From NCBI RefSeq assembly GCF_900091575.1, contig NZ_FMCR01000003.1, positions 842,424-906,423 on the forward strand: 64,000 nt of DNA, written 5' to 3'. Shown piece by piece: positions 57,427-64,000 of the stretch. Position 1 is the stretch's first letter. Each line of letters begins with the position of its first letter. This DNA is from Micromonospora saelicesensis (GTDB lineage Bacteria > Actinomycetota > Actinomycetes > Mycobacteriales > Micromonosporaceae). A model generated the notes under the pieces. That model was given only the letters and a program-made list of their open reading frames with translations, was not told the DNA's origin and searched no databases. A program made the position numbers and the translations under genes.

Positions 57427-58830
57427 TCAGTCGTCGGTGGGGCGCTGGCGGGGCCAGCGACGTCCGGTGGCCTTCGTGTCCCGGGCGTCGCGGGCCATCC
57501 GACCGACCAGACCGAAGCGGCTGACCTGCCGGGGCGTCGCCTCCGGGTCGGCGAGCAGCATCACCACGCTGGCCCCGCCCAGCCGGGCGCGGTCGATGCT
57601 CACCGAGCCGTTGGCCTGCAACGCGACCCGCTTGGCGATGTCCAGCCCGAGCCCGGTCGAGCCCTGGTCACTGGCACCCCGGCGCAGCGCCCGGTCCGGG
57701 TTGGCGATGCCGGGGCCGGCGTCGTCGATCCGGATCGCCACGTAACCGTCGCGCCGGGACACCGCCACCTCGAACGCGGTGCCCTGCGGGGTGTAGCGGA
57801 AGACGTTGCCGATGACCGCGTCCAGCGCGGCGGCCAGTTCGGCCCGCGGCACCGGCGCCGGGATGCGCAGCTGGGCGCCGTTGACCCGGTGCGGCCGGTT
57901 CTGGTCGCCGGCCAACGCCGCCCAGAACACCATCCGGTCCCGGACCACCTCGCTGACGTCGCACATCGCCGGCCCGGCCTCGAGCGCCACCGTCTTACGG
58001 GTGGTCTTGATCAGCACGTCGATCTCACCCTCCAGGGTGACGATCGCCTGCCGGATCCGCCGGATCCCGCGCAGCCGGTCCAACTCGGCCGGGCTGAACG
58101 AACCCACGCTGGTGTCGTCGGACTCCAACGCCTCCGCGTCCAGCCGCAGCACCGTCAACGGGGTACGCAGACGATGCGACAGGTCGGCCACCAACTCCCG
58201 CTCGTCGGTGCGGGCGGCGTCCAGGCGGTCCGCCATCCGGTTGAAGGCGTACCCGGCCTCGGCCAACTCGCGCGGACCGGTCGGCTCGACGCGTACGCCG
58301 AGGTCGCCGTCGCCGACGGAGAGCGCTGCCTTGACCAGACCGCGGGTGGAGTCCACCGCGCGGGCAGCTACCCGGTCGACCACCAGCACCGCCGCGCCGG
58401 CCATCGCCGCGCCGACCGCGAACAGCAGCAACCAGGTGCCGCCGGCGCCCTCGCCCAGCGTCGACTCCGGAAGGAACACCTCGACCACGGCCGTCCGGTC
58501 ACCGAGGACGACCGGGTCGAGCCGGGCCACACCCCCGTCGACGTCGACGACCAACGACTGGCGCTCGGAGCGGGCCCGGTCCAGGTCGCTGCCGCTGGCC
58601 CGACCAGCCGACTCGTCCAGCCCCAACCCGTGCACCACGGGCCGGGTGGGTGCGCCCTCGGCGCTGGCCACCACGGCACGCTCGACGACCGCCGGGTCGG
58701 TGCTCACCGCCAGCGCGCCGGTCACCAGCGCGCTGCGCCGCGCCGCGTCGGCGATCGCCTCGTCGCGGCTCTGCTCTCGCAGGCTGAGCCCGAGCGGGAT
58801 CAGGAACGCGAGCGCCACGAGACTGCACAT
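57427..58830 (-). CDS. sensor histidine kinase
   Basis: The 467-aa kinase has an N-terminal membrane helix, an extracytoplasmic domain of about 110 residues, a second helix near residues 132-152 and a HAMP linker. The HisKA domain has the phospho-accepting H219 in DLSHRLRTPL, and a HATPase_c domain follows (NVFRYTPQG, DDAGPGI, GSTGLGLDIAK). ATG 58830 gives an N-terminus that begins directly in the first helix. A CTG at 58863, overlapping the regulator's stop (CTGA), would add RTALALLTAG and complete the helix. It is the cognate kinase of the response regulator upstream. Confidence 0.85.
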   Translation of the reverse strand: MCSLVALAFLIPLGLSLREQSRDEAIADAARRSALVTGALAVSTDPAVVERAVVASAEGAPTRPVVHGLGLDESAGRASGSDLDRARSERQSLVVDVDGGVARLDPVVLGDRTAVVEVFLPESTLGEGAGGTWLLLFAVGAAMAGAAVLVVDRVAARAVDSTRGLVKAALSVGDGDLGVRVEPTGPRELAEAGYAFNRMADRLDAARTDERELVADLSHRLRTPLTVLRLDAEALESDDTSVGSFSPAELDRLRGIRRIRQAIVTLEGEIDVLIKTTRKTVALEAGPAMCDVSEVVRDRMVFWAALAGDQNRPHRVNGAQLRIPAPVPRAELAAALDAVIGNVFRYTPQGTAFEVAVSRRDGYVAIRIDDAGPGIANPDRALRRGASDQGSTGLGLDIAKRVALQANGSVSIDRARLGGASVVMLLADPEATPRQVSRFGLVGRMARDARDTKATGRRWPRQRPTDD

Positions 58831-58859
58831 GCCGGCCGTGAGCAGGGCCAGCGCCGTCC

Positions 58860-59549
58860 TCAGTCCGGTGCCACCAGCCGGAATCCGACCCCCCGCACGG
58901 TGCGCAGGTAGCGCGGCTTCGCCGCGGACTCGCCCATCTTTCTGCGGAGCCAGTACAGGTGAACGTCGATGGTCTGATCCTCGCCGACCGATGGCTGCCG
59001 CCATACCTCCTCCAAGAGTTCCCGGCGGGACACTACCCGCCCAGGTCGTGCGGCGAGATACGCCAACAGGTCGAATTCCTTGCGGGTCAGCGCCAGCGGC
59101 TCCCCGTCGAGCTGGGCGCTGCGTTCGCCCACGTCCACCCGCAGCCCGCCGACGCTGTGTACCGCGGGCTGCACGGACCGACTGGCCCGGCCGGCCCGGC
59201 GCAGCACTGTGGTGATCCGGGCGTCCAGGTGCGCGCCGGTGAACGGCTTGACCATGTAGTCGTCGGCGCCGGCGCGCAGCAGCTTGACCACCGACTGCTC
59301 GTCGTCGCGGGCGGTGGCGATGATGATCGGAACGTCGGTGATGCCGCGCAGCATCCGCAGCGCGTCCGAGCCGTCCAGGTCGGGGAGGCCGAGGTCGAGC
59401 ACCACCAGGTCGGGTGTCTCCGCGGCGACCCGACGCAGGGCGTCCAACGCCGTACCCACGGCGTGCACGGCATGCCCCCGGTCGGTGAGGGACCGCAGCA
59501 TCGCGCCGCGTACGACGTGATCGTCTTCGACCAGGAGCACGGAGGCCAC
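58860..59549 (-). CDS. OmpR/PhoB-family response regulator
   Basis: The 229-aa regulator has a receiver domain with D9/D10, phospho-acceptor D52 in LVVLDLGLPDLDG and the K in YMVKPF. A C-terminal winged-helix DNA-binding domain follows (ALTRKEFDLLAYLAARPGRVV, DVHLYWLRRKMG, RTVRGVGFRL). GTG 59549 is the family-typical start; a TACGGT -10-like string nine nt upstream suggests a short or absent leader. Its stop overlaps the possible kinase start. Target genes are unknown. Confidence 0.9.
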   Translation of the reverse strand: MASVLLVEDDHVVRGAMLRSLTDRGHAVHAVGTALDALRRVAAETPDLVVLDLGLPDLDGSDALRMLRGITDVPIIIATARDDEQSVVKLLRAGADDYMVKPFTGAHLDARITTVLRRAGRASRSVQPAVHSVGGLRVDVGERSAQLDGEPLALTRKEFDLLAYLAARPGRVVSRRELLEEVWRQPSVGEDQTIDVHLYWLRRKMGESAAKPRYLRTVRGVGFRLVAPD

Positions 59550-59622
59550 GACAAGACCGTACTTGGCCTGGCAAGTTGATCGCGTTGCGGCGTGCCTGGC
59601 GACCGGGCAAGCTGGTACGACG

Positions 59623-60543
59623 ATGTCGTTCACCCTGTTCGCCGATGCCCGCCTGGCGCTCGCCCGGGACAGCCTCGCCGGTCTCTCCACCGGCGACGCG
59701 CTCGGCGCGCAGTACTTCCTGCAGGGGCCCGCGCCCGTGGATCTCGCCGCCGACGCGCTGCCGCCAGCGCCCTGGGAATGGACCGACGACACCGAGATGG
59801 CCTGCTCGGTCCTCGCCCAGTTGGCCGACTCCGGCGGCATCGACCGGGATCGGCTCGCCCTCTCCTTCGCCGAGCGATGTACCGAGCGACGGGGCTACGG
59901 CGCGGGCGCGATGCTCATCCTGGGGCTGATCCGCACCGGAACCCCGTGGCCGCTGGCCGCCGCCTCCGCCTTCGACGGGCAGGGCTCCTGCGGCAACGGC
60001 GCGGCGATGCGGGTCGGCCCGCTGGGCGCGTACTTCGCCGACTCGACGGCGCGTGCCGCGGCACAGGCCCGCGCGTCCGCTGAGGTGACGCACGCGCACC
60101 CGGAGGGGATCGCCGGGGCGGTCGCCGTCGCCGTCGCTGCCGCGCTGGCCGCCCGGGCCCGCCTCGACGGGCATCGGCCGGCCCCGGAGCGGCTGCTCGC
60201 CGGGATCGCCGCCGCACTCGACCCGGGCACCGAGGTGCATCGGGGCGTACACCGGGCCGCCGGGCTGCTCGGCCGGCCGTTGCCCCGGGTGGTGGCGGCG
60301 CTCGGCAACGGCTCCCGGGTGATCGCCCAGGACACCGTCGGGTTCACCCTCTGGGTGGCCGCCACGCACCTCGACGACTATCCGGCGGCCATCGAGACGT
60401 GCGTACGGGCCGGTGGGGACGTGGACACCACGGCCGCCATCGCCGGAGCGGTGGTGGCGGCGCACACCGGCGTCGGCACCCCGGGCGGGGTGCCCGAAGA
60501 GTGGCTGGCGGCCCGCGAGCCGCTACCTACCTGGCTCCCCTGA
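59623..60543 (+). CDS. ADP-ribosylglycohydrolase family protein
   Basis: The 306-aa all-helical protein has the DraG/ARH metal-binding pattern: GLSTGDALGAQYF near residues 20-32, WTDDTEMA near 52-59, and GGDVDTTAAIAGAVVAAHTG near residue 265. These enzymes remove ADP-ribose from proteins or small molecules using magnesium. The substrate is unknown. ATG 59623 lies 73 nt from the divergent response-regulator start. No ADP-ribosyltransferase gene is nearby. Confidence 0.85.
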   Translation: MSFTLFADARLALARDSLAGLSTGDALGAQYFLQGPAPVDLAADALPPAPWEWTDDTEMACSVLAQLADSGGIDRDRLALSFAERCTERRGYGAGAMLILGLIRTGTPWPLAAASAFDGQGSCGNGAAMRVGPLGAYFADSTARAAAQARASAEVTHAHPEGIAGAVAVAVAAALAARARLDGHRPAPERLLAGIAAALDPGTEVHRGVHRAAGLLGRPLPRVVAALGNGSRVIAQDTVGFTLWVAATHLDDYPAAIETCVRAGGDVDTTAAIAGAVVAAHTGVGTPGGVPEEWLAAREPLPTWLP

Positions 60544-60612
60544 CCCCCCGACCCAGCGCCTGGGCAGGCCCTGCGCACGATCAACTCGGCTTCCTGCAAA
60601 TCGGGTCGTCCG

Positions 60613-60634
60613 GGCGGTGGGGATGCCCCGTTTT
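60613..60634 (+). terminator. possible small terminator after the ADP-ribosylglycohydrolase gene
   Basis: GGGG (60619-60622) and CCCC (60626-60629) form a short stem followed by GTTTT. It lies 70 nt after the stop and before the convergent YcnI-like gene. The stem is short, so confidence is low. Confidence 0.3.
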
Positions 60635-60651
60635 CCTGAGAGCCGAGTGGA

Positions 60652-61581
60652 TCACCGCGATGCTGCGGGAACAGCAGGCTGCGGGTCGGCGGGCGTCGGG
60701 TCGGCGGGCTGCGGATCGGCGGGCGTCGGGTCTGGCGTTGCGGTGTCGTCTCCGCGACCGGTTATCTCGGCCAGCGTCGCGGCCTCGTCCGGGCCGCCGG
60801 TCACCTCGGCGAGCGCGGTGGCCTCGTCCGGGTCGCGTCGGCGCCATCGGCTGACCAGCCAGCCGATCGCCGCGCCGCCGCCCAGCCCGGCCAGCAGGCC
60901 GGCGGCCAGCATCCCGTCGGCGCTGCCCTCGTCGGCGCCGTCCGCCGGGGCCGGCGGTGCGGCGTCCACACCGTTGTCCGCTGCGGCCGGTGCGCCGGCC
61001 GCCGGGCCGGCGTGTCCGCCGTGTGCGGCCGGGCCCGCCCCGCCGGGCGCCGCCGGCAGCAGGGCGAGCGTCGGGGCCCGGTGCGGGCCGGTGGCGTCCG
61101 CCCACCGGACCACAGTGCCATCGGCGTACGTCTGGACGACCTCGAAGGTGAGCCGCTCGGCCTGCGGCATCGGCCCCATGGAGAGCGCCAGCCGAGCCGG
61201 CCCGGGGTCACTCGCACCGACCCGGACCCAGGTCACCGCGGTCGTCACAGTGCTCACCCCGGAGGAGTGGATACCGGCCACCGGCTTGTCCAGGGTGCGG
61301 GAGCTGATCCGGGGCGCCCAGCCGTTCACCGACATGGGATAGACCTCGGCGATCGGCGCGTCGGCCGGCAGTCGGACTTCGATCTGGTTGGTCTTCGTGC
61401 CGGCCCGCTCCTCCGGAACGCTGAACTCCAGCCGTACCGCGTCGCCCTGCCGGGCCTCGGTCGGGGTGGTCGTCACGTCCGCCGCGTACGCCGTGCCAGG
61501 CCAGAGCAGCAGCCCAGCGGCGGTCACCGCTGTCGCCGCCACGATCCGCCGCCGACGGCCACCGCCGTACGTGCTCGCCAT
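60652..61581 (-). CDS. YcnI-like (DUF1775) secreted and anchored protein
   Basis: The 309-aa protein has a signal peptide (RRRRIVAATAVTAAGLLLW, cleavage near AYAAD). A YcnI domain covers about residues 34-180 (PTEARQGDAVRLEFSVPEER, RLPADAPIAEVYPMSVNGW). A Pro/Ala linker, one membrane helix (MLAAGLLAGLGGGAAIGWLV) and an acidic repeat tail with TPADPQPADP units follow. YcnI domains are linked to copper in Bacillus; the copper-binding first histidine expected at the mature N-terminus is not seen (it starts AADVTTTP), so copper binding is doubtful. ATG 61581 follows a GGGGG stretch. Confidence 0.8.
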   Translation of the reverse strand: MASTYGGGRRRRIVAATAVTAAGLLLWPGTAYAADVTTTPTEARQGDAVRLEFSVPEERAGTKTNQIEVRLPADAPIAEVYPMSVNGWAPRISSRTLDKPVAGIHSSGVSTVTTAVTWVRVGASDPGPARLALSMGPMPQAERLTFEVVQTYADGTVVRWADATGPHRAPTLALLPAAPGGAGPAAHGGHAGPAAGAPAAADNGVDAAPPAPADGADEGSADGMLAAGLLAGLGGGAAIGWLVSRWRRRDPDEATALAEVTGGPDEAATLAEITGRGDDTATPDPTPADPQPADPTPADPQPAVPAASR

Positions 61582-61769
61582 CTCGTGCCCCCATCCGTGT
61601 CGACGCGGCCGGCACCGGTTTCCGGCCACACCTTCTAGTTCGGCTGTGAGGCGCGAAAGGTTCAACGTCGGCGGTAGGGAGGTGCCCTTCCCGGTCGGAG
61701 GCGGGGCGACCGATAGCATCGGCAGGAGCCGAGGATCGGCACCGTTTCGTACCACTTGGAGGAGTCACC

Positions 61770-63779
61770 GTGTCCGCACCCCGTACCCCCGCCGTGGCCG
61801 ACCCCGTCGTCGTCGCCGCCGGGACCACGGCGGCCGACGCGGTGGCCGCGGCCGGACTGCCCGCGAACGGCCCCAAGGCGATCGTCGTGGTCCGCGACCC
61901 GCAGGGCCAGCTGCGCGACCTGGACTGGTCGCCGGCCGAGGAGACCGTCGTCGAGCCGGTCAGCCTGGATTCGCCCGACGGGCTCAACGTGCTGCGCCAC
62001 TCCACCGCGCACGTCCTCGCCCAGGCCGTGCAGGACGTCTTCCCCGAGGCCAAGCTGGGCATCGGCCCGCCCATCGAGAACGGCTTCTACTACGACTTCG
62101 ACGTCGACAAGCCGTTCCAGCCCGATGACCTCAGCAAGCTCGAGAAGCGCATGCAGGAGATCATCAAGTCCGGGCAGCGGTTCCGTCGCCGCCGCTTCGG
62201 CAGCCTGGACGAGGCGCGCTCCGAGCTGGCCGACGAGCCGTTCAAGCTGGAGTTGATCGAGGTCAAGGGCGAGGGCCTGGACACCGACGAGGTGATGGAG
62301 GTGGGCGGCGGCGAGCTGACCATCTACGACAACCTCGACGCCAAGGAGGACAAGGTCTGCTGGTCGGACCTGTGCCGGGGCCCGCACCTGCCGACCACCC
62401 GACTGATCGGCGCGTTCAAGCTCATGCGCTCCGCCGCCGCGTACTGGCGCGGGTCGGAGAAGAACCCCCAACTACAGCGGGTGTACGGCACCGCGTGGCC
62501 GACCCGCGACGAGCTCAAGGCGTACCTGAAGCTGTTGGAGGAGGCCGCCCGGCGCGACCACCGCAAGCTCGGCGCGGACCTCGACCTGTTCAGCTTCCCC
62601 GACGAGATCGGCTCCGGCCTGGCGGTCTTCCATCCCAAGGGCGGCATCATCCGCCGCGAGATGGAGCACTACTCCCGCCAGCGGCACGAGGCGGCGGGGT
62701 ACGAGTTCGTCAACACCCCGCACATCACCAAGGCGCAGCTGTTCCAGACCTCCGGTCACCTGCCGTACTACGCGGACACCATGTTCCCGCCCATGCAGCT
62801 GGAGGGCGCGGACTACTACCTCAAGGCGATGAACTGCCCGATGCACAACCTGATCTTCAGGTCGCGCGGGCGGTCCTACCGGGAGCTGCCGCTGCGGATG
62901 TTCGAGTTCGGCACGGTCTACCGGTACGAGAAGTCCGGCGTCGTGCACGGCCTGACCCGGGTCCGCGGCCTGACCCAGGACGACTCGCACATCTACTGCA
63001 CCCGCGAGCAGATGGCCGGTGAGCTGTCCACGCTGCTCAGCTTCGTGCTCGACCTGCTGCGCGACTACGGCCTGGACGACTTCTACCTGGAGCTGTCGAC
63101 CCGGGACGACTCGCCCAAGTTCATCGGAGCCGACGAGGACTGGGCCGAGGCCACCGAGGCGCTGCGGACCGCCGCCGAGACCTCCGGCCTGGACCTGGTT
63201 CCCGACCCGGGCGGCGCGGCGTTCTACGGGCCGAAGATCTCCGTGCAGGCGCGGGACGCGATCGGCCGGACGTGGCAGATGTCCACCATCCAGGTCGACT
63301 TCAACCAGCCGGAGCGGTTCGCGTTGGAGTACCAGGCCGCCGACGGCAGCCGGCAGCGGCCCGTGATGATCCACCGTGCGCTGTTCGGGTCGATCGAGCG
63401 GTTCTTCGGGGTGCTCACCGAGCACTACGCGGGTGCCTTCCCGGCCTGGCTGGCGCCGGTGCAGGTGGTGGGCATCCCGATCCGCGAGGACCACACCGAC
63501 TACCTGCACGGCTTCGTCGCGGCGCTGCGCGCCGAGGGCATCCGGGCGCAGGTGGACGCGGGTGACGACCGGATGCAGAAGAAGATCCGGACGGCGCAGC
63601 AGCAGAAGATCCCGTTCATGGTGATCGCCGGTGACGACGACGTGGCCGCCGGTACGGTCTCCTTCCGCTACCGCGACGGCTCCCAGCGCAACGGGGTGCC
63701 GGTCGCCGAGGCCGTGACCCACGTGCTGGACGTGGTCAGCTCACGGACCAACATCGGCCCCTCCGCCGCCGCCGAGTAG
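61770..63779 (+). CDS. thrS: threonine--tRNA ligase
   Basis: ThrRS of 669 aa, normal for the enzyme. Order: TGS domain (residues 1-70, with NGPKAIVVVRD), the editing domain with HSTAHVLAQAV near residue 80, and the class II core. The core has NCPMHN, motif 2 VYRYEKSGVVHGLTRVRGLTQDD with its zinc histidine, YGPKISVQ and motif 3 HRALFGSIERF; an anticodon-binding domain (VVGIPIREDHTDYLHGFVAAL) follows. It charges tRNA-Thr. GTG 61770 lies behind GGAGGAG. No T-box was seen in the 188-nt gap upstream. Confidence 0.97.
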   Translation: MSAPRTPAVADPVVVAAGTTAADAVAAAGLPANGPKAIVVVRDPQGQLRDLDWSPAEETVVEPVSLDSPDGLNVLRHSTAHVLAQAVQDVFPEAKLGIGPPIENGFYYDFDVDKPFQPDDLSKLEKRMQEIIKSGQRFRRRRFGSLDEARSELADEPFKLELIEVKGEGLDTDEVMEVGGGELTIYDNLDAKEDKVCWSDLCRGPHLPTTRLIGAFKLMRSAAAYWRGSEKNPQLQRVYGTAWPTRDELKAYLKLLEEAARRDHRKLGADLDLFSFPDEIGSGLAVFHPKGGIIRREMEHYSRQRHEAAGYEFVNTPHITKAQLFQTSGHLPYYADTMFPPMQLEGADYYLKAMNCPMHNLIFRSRGRSYRELPLRMFEFGTVYRYEKSGVVHGLTRVRGLTQDDSHIYCTREQMAGELSTLLSFVLDLLRDYGLDDFYLELSTRDDSPKFIGADEDWAEATEALRTAAETSGLDLVPDPGGAAFYGPKISVQARDAIGRTWQMSTIQVDFNQPERFALEYQAADGSRQRPVMIHRALFGSIERFFGVLTEHYAGAFPAWLAPVQVVGIPIREDHTDYLHGFVAALRAEGIRAQVDAGDDRMQKKIRTAQQQKIPFMVIAGDDDVAAGTVSFRYRDGSQRNGVPVAEAVTHVLDVVSSRTNIGPSAAAE

Positions 63780-63853
63780 CCGGAACCGCCGCGAGCGGCC
63801 CGCGTGCCGCCCGCGGCCCGCTCACGCGGCCCGTCGCGGTCCGCGTGCCGCAT

Positions 63854-63925
63854 GATCGCGCTCGATCCAGGAAGTAGTGGCCTCCCCGGTGGGGGAGGCC
63901 ACTACTTCCATGTTCGAGCGCGATC
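63854..63925. repeat. modular palindromic element, copy 2
   Basis: An outer 12-bp stem (63854-63865 with 63914-63925, GATCGCGCTCGA/TCGAGCGCGATC), a symmetric 4-nt internal mismatch, an 18-bp perfect inner stem (63870-63887 with 63892-63909, containing GTAGTGGCCTCC) and a 4-nt loop. It follows thrS and resembles the element at 51900-51981. Confidence 0.85.
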
Positions 63926-63930
63926 TTCGC

Positions 63931-64000
63931 CCGGAGTGCGGCGCCCGGAGTGCGGCGCCCGGAGTGCGGCGCCCGGAGTGCGGCGCCCGGAGTGCGGCGC
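63931..64000. repeat. 14-bp tandem repeat, at least five copies, at the window edge
   Basis: The unit CCGGAGTGCGGCGC is repeated exactly five times from 63931 and runs off the window end, so the array may be longer. The period is not a multiple of three and no gene covers it. It directly follows the palindromic element. Confidence 0.95.

Noticed and set aside
57427..60465. A single about 1000-codon minus-strand frame through kinase, regulator and ADP-ribosylglycohydrolase regions
   Set aside because: Only the first 1.4 kb has kinase motifs. The remainder is antisense to other genes, with the response regulator in a different frame, so it is read-through of an open but non-coding frame.
61582..61769. 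T-box leader before thrS
   Set aside because: No T-box core-like sequence or specifier hairpin was seen in the 188-nt gap.
63931..64000. CRISPR-like array at the window end
   Set aside because: Units are 14 bp and contiguous with no spacers, which is a tandem repeat rather than a CRISPR.
1..64000. tRNA, rRNA, riboswitch or insertion-sequence genes
   Set aside because: Looked for acceptor-stem and T-loop (GGTTCGA) patterns, IS-type terminal repeats and transposase motifs while reading; none was convincing, though without a covariance search small RNAs cannot be excluded.

Overview
The window is very GC-rich DNA with high-GC third codon positions, many GTG starts and short intergenic gaps. 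An F420-type oxidoreductase, DUF3618/DUF4235/DUF1206 proteins and a SpoIIE-type phosphatase also point to an actinomycete. The best guess is Micromonosporaceae, probably Micromonospora; this rests on family content and intergenic palindromes, not on a marker gene. No rRNA, tRNA, CRISPR array, integrase or transposase was seen. The DNA looks like ordinary chromosome with one striking accessory-type operon.

Layout. 1-5.9 kb: a gene tail, a small membrane protein, a MarR-pirin pair, a GNAT enzyme, a FusB-like EF-G-binding protein divergent from a TetR regulator, and a membrane protein divergent from a HxlR regulator with a DUF1684 gene. 5.9-15.5 kb: a general stress protein, a GH15 glycosidase, a large secreted PQQ-type sugar dehydrogenase with PKD, CBM6 and ricin-B modules, a phosphoesterase, an FAD oxidoreductase, a cation/proton antiporter and a HAD phosphatase. 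15.5-27.5 kb: a stress and signalling region (SpoIIE phosphatase, TM-helix channel, DUF2795, SRPBCC, YihY/BrkB, ChaB), an aldehyde dehydrogenase and a phytoene-desaturase-like oxidoreductase.

27.6-38.8 kb: a polyprenol-phosphate-mannose-synthase-like enzyme and, further on, a tightly overlapping operon encoding a route to nucleotide-activated glycero-manno-heptose. It contains a GmhB phosphatase fused to a GT9 transferase, two GT4-like transferases, GmhA, bifunctional HldE, an SDR and a second GT9. A topoisomerase IB gene overlaps the operon end. Heptosyl chemistry is classically tied to Gram-negative LPS, so this is the most interesting locus in the window.

38.9-49.6 kb: a TetR-AraC pair divergent from a drug-efflux MFS gene with a clear double operator, a RecQ helicase, an F420 oxidoreductase, a GH3 hexosaminidase, a cysteine-desulfurase-like enzyme and a lipoprotein. 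49.7-57.2 kb: DUF1206, MscS, a holin-X/DUF3618/DUF4235 operon, a cold-shock protein, an aldo/keto reductase, a Tam-type methyltransferase and an adenosine/aminodeoxyfutalosine deaminase. 57.4-64 kb: a two-component system, an ADP-ribosylglycohydrolase, a YcnI-like protein and thrS.

Recurring non-coding features are long near-perfect palindromes at gene ends (27.5, 51.9, 57.2 and 63.9 kb), of which the 51.9 and 63.9 kb copies belong to one family. Several stress genes and the heptose operon also have stress-sigma-like sequences (GTTT, then 15-16 nt, then GGGTAY or GGGAAC). All assignments come from reading motifs by eye; no database search was run.
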